Shown in pieces: positions 55,312 through 64,000 of a stretch of 64,000 nt of DNA. A program made the translations under genes and the position numbers. Position 1 is the first letter of the stretch, and every line of letters begins with the position of its first letter. Source of the DNA: UBA4615 sp044368415. GTDB lineage: Bacteria; Pseudomonadota; Gammaproteobacteria; Burkholderiales; Burkholderiaceae_E. The DNA is taken from contig JBIPLJ010000018.1 of assembly GCA_044368415.1 (NCBI GenBank), positions 6,252 to 70,251 on the forward strand, written 5' to 3'. Under the pieces are notes generated by a model, which searched no databases, was not told the origin of the DNA, and saw only the letters and a list, made by a program, of their open reading frames with translations.

Positions 55312-55774
55312 TGTGCCGGCCTCCCTTGAGCAGCGACGCGGCCGCCTGCACGGCCTGCCGGATACGCGGATAGGTGCCGCAGCGGCAGAGGTTCCCCGAC
55401 ATCGCCTCGTCGATCTGTGCGTCGGTCGGAGTCGGCTCGGCGGCCAGGAAGGCCGCAGCCGCCATGATCTGCCCGGACTGACAGTAGCCACACTGTGCGA
55501 CCTGGTGCTCGATCCAGGCCTTCTGCACGGCATGCAGAGCGTCTGGCCGGCCCAGCCCCTCGATGGTGGTCACCGGACCCTGGACGGCGCCGACCGGCAT
55601 CGAGCAGGACCGCACCGCCACGCCGTCGAGATGGACGGTGCAGGCACCGCACTGGGCCAGGCCGCAGCCGTACTTCGGGCCGGTGATGCCGAGCTCGTCG
55701 CGCAGCACCCAGAGCAGGGGCATCTCGGGTTCGACCTCCAGTTCATGGTCGCGGCCGTTGACGGTCAGTTTCAT
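55304..55774 (-). CDS. [2Fe-2S] subunit of isoquinoline 1-oxidoreductase-like enzyme
   Basis: A 156-residue protein with two [2Fe-2S] clusters: plant-type Cys37, Cys42, Cys45, Cys57 (YGCGLAQCGACTVHLDG) and C-terminal Cys95, Cys98, Cys130, Cys132 (CGYCQSGQ, NLCRCGTYPRI). It relays electrons from the molybdenum site of the partner encoded just downstream. No signal peptide of its own, so it would be co-exported with the Tat-signal partner. ATG 55774 follows aggaa. Confidence 0.95.
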   Translation of the reverse strand: MKLTVNGRDHELEVEPEMPLLWVLRDELGITGPKYGCGLAQCGACTVHLDGVAVRSCSMPVGAVQGPVTTIEGLGRPDALHAVQKAWIEHQVAQCGYCQSGQIMAAAAFLAAEPTPTDAQIDEAMSGNLCRCGTYPRIRQAVQAAASLLKGGRHNG

Positions 55775-56088
55775 GTTCGAGTTCCTGGATCATTGGGGTC
55801 GGGCACGTTTGGTCGATCACGCATTGCGGACTGCATCGTACTGTGCCGCGCTTGCGGCTGCGGCGTGGTGCCGGTTCAGCGCCAGTCAAGGCAGGCGACG
55901 CTCATTTTTCGGTTTGAACGCCTGCATGGGCGGGAATCGAACTTCGAGCGCTCGGCCCCCCGCAGTACGCCAACGAACAGACTCGAAGGGCCGTGACGCG
56001 CAGGCTGCGTCTCCAGACCCTCCGGGGACAGGCGGCCAGGCACGCCCGTCGCAGCCCGCAGGTCCAATCCCTGCCAGGAGTTCCTCCG
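55775..56088. promoter_or_regulatory. Divergent intergenic region, molybdo-enzyme and ene-reductase
   Basis: A 314-base gap between the two divergent transcription units, presumably carrying both promoters. No gene, clear promoter hexamers or operator palindrome is seen; open frames here are short and of poor coding character. Confidence 0.5.
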
Positions 56089-57165
56089 ATGCTCTTCGAT
56101 ACGTTCTCCGTCCGCTCGCTGCGCCTCGCCAACCGCACGGTGATGGCGCCCCTGACACGCAGCCGGGCCACACCCCAGCACACACCGAACGCGCTGATGG
56201 CGACCTACTACGGCCAGCGCGCGACGGCCGGCCTCATCATCACCGAGGGCACCTCGCCGAGCCCCAACGGTCTGGGCTATCCGCGCATCCCCGGCCTGTA
56301 CGACGCGGCACAGGTGACCGCGTGGAAAGACACCACGAAGGCCGTTCACGATCAGGGCGGCAAGATCTTCGTGCAGTTCATGCACTGCGGACGCGTGGCG
56401 CACGTCGCCAACCTGCCGGCCGGTGCCGAGGTGCTCGGGCCCGGTGCCGCCGTGTGCCCGGGTGAGATGTACACCGACACGCTCGGCATGCAGCCGCACA
56501 GCCCGCCCCGTGCGATGACCGACGATGACATCGCACACGCCATCGACGAACACGTGGTTGCCGCGAAGCTCGCGATGGAAGCAGGCTTTGACGGCGTCGA
56601 GCTGCACGCCGCAAACGGCTACCTCATCGAGCAGTTCCTCAACCCGCTGGTCAACCTTCGCACCGACGGCTACGGCGGCAGCAACGAACGCCGCAACCGA
56701 CTGGCACTGGAGATCGCACGCGCCACTGTCGCCGCCATCGGCCGCGATCGGGTGGGCATGCGGCTGTCGCCCTACGGCGTGTTCAACGGCACCGGCGAGT
56801 TCCCCGAGGTCCAGGCGCAATATCTCGCGCTGGTTCACTCGCTTTCCGCCCTGGGCCTGCTCTACCTGCACCTGGTCGATCACTCGTCGATGGGTGCGCC
56901 GCCGGTGCCCGCAGACTTCAAACTCGCGCTTCGCAATGGCTTCGACGGCCTGTTCATCTTGTCGGGCGGCTTCGACCATTCCAGCGCCGAACAGGCCTTG
57001 TTCGAGAAGCGAGGTGACCTGATCGCCTTCGGACGCCCGTTCCTGGCCAACCCCGACCTCGTGGCGCGCATGCGCCAGGACGCGGCGCTCAACCCACCGG
57101 ATGCGGCCACCTTCTACGTGCCGGGCGCCAAGGGTTACACCGACTATCCGGCCCTGGCGGCCTGA
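56089..57165 (+). CDS. Old yellow enzyme family alkene reductase
   Basis: A 358-residue FMN enzyme of the NemA/OYE group reducing activated C=C bonds or nitro compounds with NAD(P)H. Signatures: VMAPLTRSRATPQHTPNALM, VFVQFMHCGRVAH region as FVQFMHCGRVAH, FDGVELHAANGYLIEQFL with the substrate His/Asn and Tyr, RLSPYGVFNG, and IAFGRPFLANPDLV for FMN phosphate. ATG 56089 has aggag at nine bases. Length is normal. Confidence 0.94.
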   Translation: MLFDTFSVRSLRLANRTVMAPLTRSRATPQHTPNALMATYYGQRATAGLIITEGTSPSPNGLGYPRIPGLYDAAQVTAWKDTTKAVHDQGGKIFVQFMHCGRVAHVANLPAGAEVLGPGAAVCPGEMYTDTLGMQPHSPPRAMTDDDIAHAIDEHVVAAKLAMEAGFDGVELHAANGYLIEQFLNPLVNLRTDGYGGSNERRNRLALEIARATVAAIGRDRVGMRLSPYGVFNGTGEFPEVQAQYLALVHSLSALGLLYLHLVDHSSMGAPPVPADFKLALRNGFDGLFILSGGFDHSSAEQALFEKRGDLIAFGRPFLANPDLVARMRQDAALNPPDAATFYVPGAKGYTDYPALAA

Positions 57166-57251
57166 TCAGCCCTTCCAACGGCCGTGGTCGGCGAACTCAG
57201 CCCGATCAGACCCAGGCCGGTCGATGCCGAGGCCGGTTGGCCGGCGCGCTG

Positions 57252-57977
57252 ATGTGTGCCGGCTGGGACCTTCGGCCCTTGCTGTGGCTGCTGGCGCCGC
57301 TCCTCTGGCTGCAGGCTCGGCACGTACGGCGCGTCACGCCGCGTATGCCCGAGCCGCCGGGTCGCCGCACGGGCACCGCTGGCAGCGGCACGCTCATCCG
57401 CCTGCTGGTGGCTGGCGACTCGGGTGCGGCCGGCGTGGGCGCCCCGACACAGGATCAGGCGCTGTGTGGCCAGCTCGTACGGCGCCTGAGTCGGCATCAC
57501 ACCGTGGCGTGGTGTGTGATGGCGGTCAACGGACTGGACTCGCCCGGACTGCTTAGGTTGCTGCAGGATGCACCCTGTGCGCGGTTCGACGTGGTCGTGC
57601 TGTCAATGGGCGCCAACGACGCCACCGGCCTGTGTGCGCCAGCACAGTGGGGCCGGTGGCAAACCCGCCTCGCCGAGGTCATCGAGCTTCGCTTCGCACC
57701 GTCCCTGCTCGTGCACAGCGCCGTGCCGCCCATGCATGCCTGCCTGGCACTGCCACAACCGCTTCGTTGGTTCATGGGACGCTGGGCGCGGCGGATGAAC
57801 CACAGCCTGGCCGGCCTGCTGATCGAACGGGGCGGGCAGATCATGCATTGGCATCCGGAAACGACGACCACGGCGGGCATGGCGGCGGACGGGATCCATC
57901 CAAGTTCAGAAGGCTACGCGGCCTGGGCTGATGGCTTGAGCCTGCGCATTCTTGCCAAGCGCGCGGCAGGGGCATGA
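57252..57977 (+). CDS. SGNH/GDSL-type hydrolase
   Basis: About 241 residues (246 if TTG 57237 is used). A hydrophobic N-terminal segment (LLWLLAPLLWLQA) probably anchors it to the membrane. SGNH blocks: I, LLVAGDSGAAGVGAP with the nucleophile Ser; III, SMGANDATG; V, DGIHPSSEGYAAWA with the Asp-x-x-His pair. Related proteins are esterases or acyltransferase-like lipases; the substrate is unknown. Terminator and tRNA-Asn follow. Confidence 0.85.
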   Translation: MCAGWDLRPLLWLLAPLLWLQARHVRRVTPRMPEPPGRRTGTAGSGTLIRLLVAGDSGAAGVGAPTQDQALCGQLVRRLSRHHTVAWCVMAVNGLDSPGLLRLLQDAPCARFDVVVLSMGANDATGLCAPAQWGRWQTRLAEVIELRFAPSLLVHSAVPPMHACLALPQPLRWFMGRWARRMNHSLAGLLIERGGQIMHWHPETTTTAGMAADGIHPSSEGYAAWADGLSLRILAKRAAGA

Positions 57978-58009
57978 CCGGCCTGCACGACCGGCGGGCC
58001 GCAAAAGGA

Positions 58010-58041
58010 AAGGGGCTACCCGCCGAAGCGCGTAACCCCTT
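58010..58041. terminator. Hairpin between SGNH hydrolase and tRNA-Asn
   Basis: aaggggctac (58010-58019) pairs with gtaacccctt (58032-58041) with one mismatch and a 12-base loop, next to A- and T-rich ends; suitable to end both convergent transcripts. Confidence 0.6.
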
Positions 58042-58049
58042 GATTCTTC

Positions 58050-58125
58050 TGGCTCCCCGACCTGGACTCGAACCAGGGACCTGCGGATTAACAGTCCGTC
58101 GCTCTACCAACTGAGCTATCAGGGA
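58050..58125 (-). tRNA. tRNA-Asn (GTT)
   Basis: Minus strand, 76 bases with encoded CCA (58050-58052). Acceptor TCCCTGA pairs with TCGGGGA, D-arm AGCTCAGTTGGTAGAGC, anticodon loop CTGTTAA with anticodon GTT, T-arm GGTTCGAGTCC. Confidence 0.95.
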
Positions 58126-58500
58126 ACAGCCTTCAAGTATAGCGGGTTTCCAGCCCAGTGCAAAAGGCCCCGCCGATCGCGGGGGAGGTGGGCGCCCGCG
58201 GCGCGGGGCGCGCCCACCTGAAGCACTCCGACGGCGAAGGTGTCGCGCCCGCCCATCCGGCAGTGGCTGTCGGCGGGATGTTTGGCTGCGCCCGGCGATC
58301 CTGCCGACCAAGCGGATCGCGAGGGTGGCCGACGGATCCTCGCACTCCACGCGCAAAGCCAGCGTGACGCCGGTCGCGTCGCCCGCGCTGAGCTCGGCCG
58401 AGCCCCGGGACGTGTCAAGACGGGGGGGCGGTCGGCGGTGTCCCGGGAGCAGGCGCGATACCATCCCCGCTCTGCGATTCGAACGAGAACAGGGGGAGAC
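58126..58500. other. Gap upstream of SDR gene with coding-like trace on minus strand
   Basis: A 375-base gap. A plus-strand gatacc-at sequence (58457-58464) could be the -10 of the SDR gene. On the minus strand, roughly 58280-58400 reads with high third-position G/C as DATGVTLALRVECEDPSATL and AIRLVGRIAG, without a good start or full-length frame; it may be the remnant of a lost gene. No RNA gene is seen apart from the tRNA. Confidence 0.35.
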
Positions 58501-59259
58501 ATGGCTTCACACGAGAAGGTGGCGCTGGTGACCGGTGCCGGCACGGGGGTGGGTCGCGCGGCGGCGCTGGCGCTGCTTGAGGACGGCTACCGGGTGGTGC
58601 TCGCAGGGCGGCGGCTCGAGCCGCTGCAACAGGTGATCACCGAGTCGGGCGCCGAGGCGGCCCGTGCACTGGCGGTGCCGACCGACGTCACCGATCCGGC
58701 ATCGGTGGCGGTGCTCTTCGACCGGACTGTCCAGGCGTTCGGCCGCCTCGACCTGCTGTTCAACAACGCAGGGGTCGGCGCCCCCCCGATCAATCTCGAG
58801 GACCTGACGCTCGCCCAGTGGCAGGCTGCGGTGAACACGAACCTGACCGGGCCGTTCCTCTGCACGCAGCACGCGTTCCGGATCATGAAGGCGCAGTCGC
58901 CGCGCGGCGGCCGCATCATCAACAACGGCTCGATTTCAGCCCATGTGCCGCGGCCCAACTCGGCGCCGTACACCTCGACCAAGCACGCGATCACCGGCCT
59001 GACCCGCTCGACCTCGCTCGATGGCCGCAAGTACGACATCGCCTGCGGCCAGATCGACATCGGCAATGCCCACACCCCAATGGCCGCCCGCATGGCCGAC
59101 GGTGTGCCGCAGGCCGACGGCTCGATCAAGCCCGAGCCGCTGATGGACGTCGCACACGTCGGTAGCACCATCCGCTACATGGCGAGTCTGCCGTTGGACG
59201 CCAACGTCCAGTTCGTGACCGTCATGGCGACCAAGATGCCCTTCATCGGGCGCGGCTGA
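58501..59259 (+). CDS. Short-chain dehydrogenase/reductase
   Basis: A 252-residue classical SDR. NAD(P) motif LVTGAGTGVGRAAALALL, NNAGVGAPP, and the catalytic set: Ser in NNGSISAHVPRPNSAPYTSTKHA with Tyr and Lys in YTSTK. The Arg after the first beta-alpha unit (AGRRLEPLQ) suggests NADPH preference. ATG follows gggggag. Substrate unknown. Confidence 0.92.
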   Translation: MASHEKVALVTGAGTGVGRAAALALLEDGYRVVLAGRRLEPLQQVITESGAEAARALAVPTDVTDPASVAVLFDRTVQAFGRLDLLFNNAGVGAPPINLEDLTLAQWQAAVNTNLTGPFLCTQHAFRIMKAQSPRGGRIINNGSISAHVPRPNSAPYTSTKHAITGLTRSTSLDGRKYDIACGQIDIGNAHTPMAARMADGVPQADGSIKPEPLMDVAHVGSTIRYMASLPLDANVQFVTVMATKMPFIGRG

Positions 59260-59433
59260 ACCCGCCCGGAGCCGACTGGCTCCCGCCGAAAGCGCTGACC
59301 TGGCGCGACGGGCCGCTGATCTCTCGCTTGTCCAACCCGTTCCTCGCACCGACCGCATACTCGGAGCTGTGCCGATTGACGCCCAGGCCTCGCACGACCC
59401 CGGCGAGCGGGGGTGCAAGATCCAGACCCGCAA

Positions 59434-60639
59434 TCAGGCGATCACCGCGGCGATCGCGTCGGCGACCGCTTCGATGTTGCGGCTGTTGACCGCCGCCAGG
59501 CAGATGCGTCCGGTGGACACTGCGTAGATGCCGAACTCGTCGCGCAGGCGATCGACCTGTGCCGAGGTCAGGCCCGAGTACGAGAACATGCCGCGCTGCT
59601 TCGCGACGAAGCCGAAATCGCGCTTGACGCCGCGCGCCGCCAGCCGCTCGACCAGACCGGTGCGCATCGCGCGGATCCGGTCGCGCATGCCCGCGAGCTC
59701 CTGCTCCCACATCGCGCGTAGCTCGGGCGAGGCCAGCACCGTGGCGACGAGGGAGCCGCCATGGATCGGTGGGTTCGAGTAGTTGGTGCGAACGACGCGC
59801 TTGAGCTGACTCAGCACGCGCGCCGCCTCGTCCTTGCTCTGAGCGACGAAGGACAGGGCCCCGATCCGCTCGCCGTACAGCGAGAAGGACTTCGAGAACG
59901 AGCTCGACACCAGGAAGTCGATACCGGCCGCCGCGAAGCGCCGCACGGCTGACGCATCGGCGTCGATGCCGTCGCCGAAGCCCTGGTAGGCGATGTCGAG
60001 GAAAGGGATCAGCTCGGCGGCCTTGCAGGCCTCGACGACCTGCTCCCACTGACCTTCGGTCAGGTCCACGCCGGTCGGGTTGTGACAGCAGGCGTGCAGC
60101 ACGACGATCGAGCGGGCGGGCAGGGCGCGCAGCGTGGCCAGCATCTCGTCGAAGCGCACGCCGTGCGACCCCGGGTCGTAGTACGGATAGGTCTCGACCA
60201 CGAAGCCCGCGCCCTCGAACAGCGCGCGGTGGTTCTCCCAGCTCGGGTCGCTGATGAACACCTGGGCGTCGGGCACGAAGCGCTTGAGCAGGTCGGCGCC
60301 GACCTTCAGCGCGCCGGTGCCACCGAGCGCCTGGACGGTCGCGACCCGTTGGTCTGCAATCAGCGGCGAGGCCGGCCCGAAGAGCATCGACTGCACGGCC
60401 TTGTTGTACTGGGCGATGCCATCGATGGGGAGGTAGCCGCGAGCGGGGGCGGCGGCGGTCAGCTGGGCTTCCGCCTGGCGGACAGCGGCCAGCAGAGGGA
60501 TCTTCCCGGCGTCGTCGCAATACACCCCGACGCCTAGATTCACCTTGTTGGTGCGCGTGTCGGCGGCGAATGCCTCGTTGAGTCCGAGTATCGGATCCCG
60601 CGCAGCCATAGGCACGGCGGAAAAGGGTGAGGAAGCCAT
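59434..60639 (-). CDS. tyrB: Aromatic/aspartate aminotransferase
   Basis: A 401-residue class I PLP aminotransferase forming tyrosine, phenylalanine or aspartate from keto acids. It has DPILGLNEAFAADTRTNKVN, LHACCHNPTGVDLT, PLP lysine in SSSFSKSFSLYGER and FGIYAVSTGRICLAAVN, typical of the TyrB/AspC group. ATG 60639 has aagg eight bases upstream. Divergence from uvrB is the usual arrangement in Burkholderiales. Confidence 0.93.
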   Translation of the reverse strand: MASSPFSAVPMAARDPILGLNEAFAADTRTNKVNLGVGVYCDDAGKIPLLAAVRQAEAQLTAAAPARGYLPIDGIAQYNKAVQSMLFGPASPLIADQRVATVQALGGTGALKVGADLLKRFVPDAQVFISDPSWENHRALFEGAGFVVETYPYYDPGSHGVRFDEMLATLRALPARSIVVLHACCHNPTGVDLTEGQWEQVVEACKAAELIPFLDIAYQGFGDGIDADASAVRRFAAAGIDFLVSSSFSKSFSLYGERIGALSFVAQSKDEAARVLSQLKRVVRTNYSNPPIHGGSLVATVLASPELRAMWEQELAGMRDRIRAMRTGLVERLAARGVKRDFGFVAKQRGMFSYSGLTSAQVDRLRDEFGIYAVSTGRICLAAVNSRNIEAVADAIAAVIA

Positions 60640-60671
60640 CGCAAGACCTTGATCTGAAAGTCGGTATACAA

Positions 60672-60697
60672 GCGAAGCCGACCGACGGAGGCTTCGC
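60672..60697. promoter_or_regulatory. Inverted repeat in tyrB leader
   Basis: gcgaagcc (60672-60679) and ggcttcgc (60690-60697) form a perfect 8-bp stem with a 10-base loop just upstream of tyrB; it could be a hairpin in the tyrB leader or a binding site. Confidence 0.5.
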
Positions 60698-60700
60698 CGC

Positions 60701-60717
60701 TGCTCAAAATTTGAGCA
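60701..60717. promoter_or_regulatory. Perfect 17-bp palindrome, candidate operator between tyrB and uvrB
   Basis: tgctcaaa (60701-60708), a central a, and tttgagca (60710-60717) form an exact inverted repeat in an A/T-rich patch of a very G/C-rich genome. It does not fit the LexA consensus ctgt-N8-acag. Placement between divergent promoters suggests a regulator of tyrB, possibly an Lrp- or TyrR-like protein; the regulator is not known. Confidence 0.6.
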
Positions 60718-60827
60718 AAATGCTGGCTTTTTGAATGCGCAGGGGGGATAATCGTCGTTTTGGCGCGTAGCAATAACGCGTAGCGAAGTTTAGCACGCGC
60801 GCCTAACACGGACCCTTCGCGGACTCC

Positions 60828-62912
<2,085 letters not shown>

Positions 62913-62954
62913 CGCCGCCGACCCAAGACAATTGTTTCCAGCGCGGAAGAAGAC

Positions 62955-63476
62955 ATGGCAAAACGAGAACCTCTCACGATGGCGATGAACACCCGGGTGC
63001 TGTTCGTCTGCATGGGCAACATCTGCCGCTCCCCGATGGCCGAGGGCGTGTTCCGCCACCTGATCCGGCAGGCCGGCCTTGACGACGTCGTCAAGGTCGA
63101 GTCGGCGGGAACACACGCCTTCCATGCGGGCGAGGCGCCTGACAAGCGCGCCCAGGCGACGGCGGCCAAGCGCGGCTACGACATCTCGGACCTGCGTGCG
63201 CGACAGGTCGAGGGCATCGACTTCGAGCGCTTCGACCTGATCCTCGTGATGGACTGGGACAACCTGTCCCTGCTCCAGCAGACCGGCCCCAAGAAGGCGC
63301 ACCACAAGCTGCAGCTGCTGATGCGCTTCGCGACCGAGCACGAGTCGGCGACCATCCCCGACCCCTATTACGGTGGGCAGCAGGGCTTCGATCAGTCGCT
63401 CGACTTCATCGAGGACGCCTGCGCCGGGCTGCTTGAGGTCGCACGCCGTCGCGCCACCCAGGTGGCTGCCGCGTAG
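62955..63476 (+). CDS. Low molecular weight protein-tyrosine phosphatase
   Basis: A 173-residue LMW-PTP. The P-loop is VCMGNICRSP with Cys19 and Arg25, the acid Asp lies in IPDPYYGG. Family proteins begin directly at TRVLFVCMGN, so 12 extra residues precede it from ATG 62955, which has ggaaga upstream; ATG 62979 or 62985 are alternatives. The uvrB-phosphatase-iscR order is common in Betaproteobacteria. Confidence 0.93.
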   Translation: MAKREPLTMAMNTRVLFVCMGNICRSPMAEGVFRHLIRQAGLDDVVKVESAGTHAFHAGEAPDKRAQATAAKRGYDISDLRARQVEGIDFERFDLILVMDWDNLSLLQQTGPKKAHHKLQLLMRFATEHESATIPDPYYGGQQGFDQSLDFIEDACAGLLEVARRRATQVAAA

Positions 63477-63839
63477 AAGCCGCGAATAAACCGACTGTGC
63501 GTCCCGAGCCGACGCCTGCGATGCTCGCCGGGGAGCCTCGCGCCTAAAGGCGCGAGGTGTTCGGCCGGCATCTCGACGCAGTGCGTCGAGCGTGCGCCGT
63601 GAAACTCCGGCCTTACCATCACGTACGGCTCGGCTCCTCGGCGCCGGCTCGGGCTTGCTCGCTACGGTTTCTTCACGACTTCTGAGTGTCCCGATCCGAC
63701 GGATGCGCTCGTTTCCGCGCAATTCCCCATAGGGACGACCCCGCCCCGGACCCTGCCCGGCGTGGGGTCTTCGTGCGTCCGGCGGATGGCCGAAGTCCGT
63801 TTGTCGTGCCGAATCGACCGCCTCGTCCTGAGCAATGCC

Positions 63840-63859
63840 TTGACAAAATACTCGGGTAT
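63840..63859 (+). promoter_or_regulatory. Candidate IscR-type promoter box (distal)
   Basis: ttgaca (63840-63845) followed by actcgggtat (63850-63859), close to half of the type 1 IscR site (agtcrrstat). About 130 bases upstream of iscR; may be a transcription start region. Confidence 0.4.
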
Positions 63860-63951
63860 CCCTACCGTCGTGTGCGGTTGTTCGTTTGTCCAGGACAAAT
63901 TCCCCGACGCCTGTACGGATACTCGACCAACCCGGTAGGTTATTGGTATTC

Positions 63952-63972
63952 TTGAGTCGCTTAGTCGGGTTT
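63952..63972 (+). promoter_or_regulatory. Candidate IscR-type box (proximal)
   Basis: ttgagtcgcttagtcgggtt: contains gagtcgcttagtc with agtcgggttt (63963-63972), a 9/10 match to the IscR type 1 half site, 14 bases before the iscR ATG. Autoregulation of isc operons by IscR is well established; use here is inferred. Confidence 0.45.
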
Positions 63973-63986
63973 ACCGGAGCTTCGTG

Positions 63987-64000
63987 ATGAGACTGACCAC
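63987..64000 (+). CDS. iscR: Start of iscR (cut by window end)
   Basis: Only MRLT and part of the next codon lie in the window. IscR proteins begin MRLTTKGR, ggag sits eight bases upstream, and position after the LMW phosphatase agrees. IscR is an iron-sulfur-binding Rrf2 repressor of the isc operon. Confidence 0.7.

Larger units (their letters stand above)
63477..63986. other. 510-base non-coding region with strong hairpins before iscR
   Basis: No supported gene. Two near-perfect hairpins lie close together: cctcgcgcc/ggcgcgagg (63536-63544, 63549-63557, tetraloop) framed by outer gccgg/ccggc, and ctcgacgc/gcgtcgag (63572-63579, 63583-63590). No T-run follows, so they are not ordinary terminators. 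The last 150 bases are less G/C-rich and carry iscR promoter elements. Could be a structured leader or small RNA; unproven. Confidence 0.5.

Noticed and set aside
52345..55329. A 994-codon plus-strand frame
   Set aside because: It mirrors the FAD oxidoreductase and molybdopterin subunit genes and has no domain of its own.
55920..55945. tRNA-like T-arm (minus strand gttcgattcccgccc)
   Set aside because: The flanking bases do not form a T-stem, and no acceptor, D-arm or anticodon arm can be found nearby.
60731..60752. ttgaat and gataat as a uvrB promoter pair
   Set aside because: The spacing is about ten bases, too short for a sigma-70 promoter; another -35 is not convincing.

Overview
The window is high-GC chromosomal DNA with strong G/C preference at third codon positions, densely packed with genes and overlapping ATGA/GTGA junctions. 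The run rlmN-pilW-rodZ-ispG-hisS-yfgM-bamB-der-hfq-hflX-hflK-hflC-DUF2065-hisZ-purA-phosphoribosyltransferase-tRNA-Leu-rnr-rlmB, and the later block tyrB/uvrB-LMW phosphatase-iscR, are arrangements typical of Betaproteobacteria of the order Burkholderiales. No rRNA, CRISPR array, prophage or intact insertion sequence was seen.

Layout. 1-3.9 kb: an apparent operon of dienelactone hydrolase, methyltransferase, OsmC-like protein and two paired acyl-CoA dehydrogenases. 4-8.6 kb: exported proteins of unknown role, plus a tungstate-type ABC permease followed by only the tail of its ATPase. 8.6-12.3 kb: fumC and a divergent enolase paralogue lacking three catalytic residues, preceded by a truncated phosphotransferase remnant. 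12.3-19.6 kb: an orphan LuxR-type regulator, dusA, membrane proteins, a metY-hydrolase-Mpo1-like operon and a receiver protein. 19.6-24.7 kb: CBS protein, surE-pcm-nlpD-like, exonuclease, rlmD; rpoS, often found after nlpD, is not there. 24.8-46 kb: the conserved housekeeping block covering RNA modification, isoprenoid synthesis, envelope assembly, ribosome GTPases, Hfq, HflX, the HflKC membrane complex, purine and histidine synthesis and RNA decay. 46-60 kb: accessory region with a secreted nuclease, phosphofructokinase, flavodoxin-like protein, exported unknown, decayed TRIC-type channel gene, unknown HExxH protein with an internal duplication, FAD oxidoreductase, two-gene molybdenum hydroxylase, ene-reductase, SGNH hydrolase, tRNA-Asn and SDR. 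59.4-64 kb: tyrB and uvrB diverging around a perfect palindrome, a phosphatase, a structured 510-base gap, and the first codons of iscR.

Most of the window is core metabolism. The most unusual items are the altered enolase paralogue, the self-duplicated HExxH protein, several gene remnants (ABC ATPase, phosphotransferase, TRIC channel), hflX lacking any ordinary start codon, and the non-coding structure before iscR.
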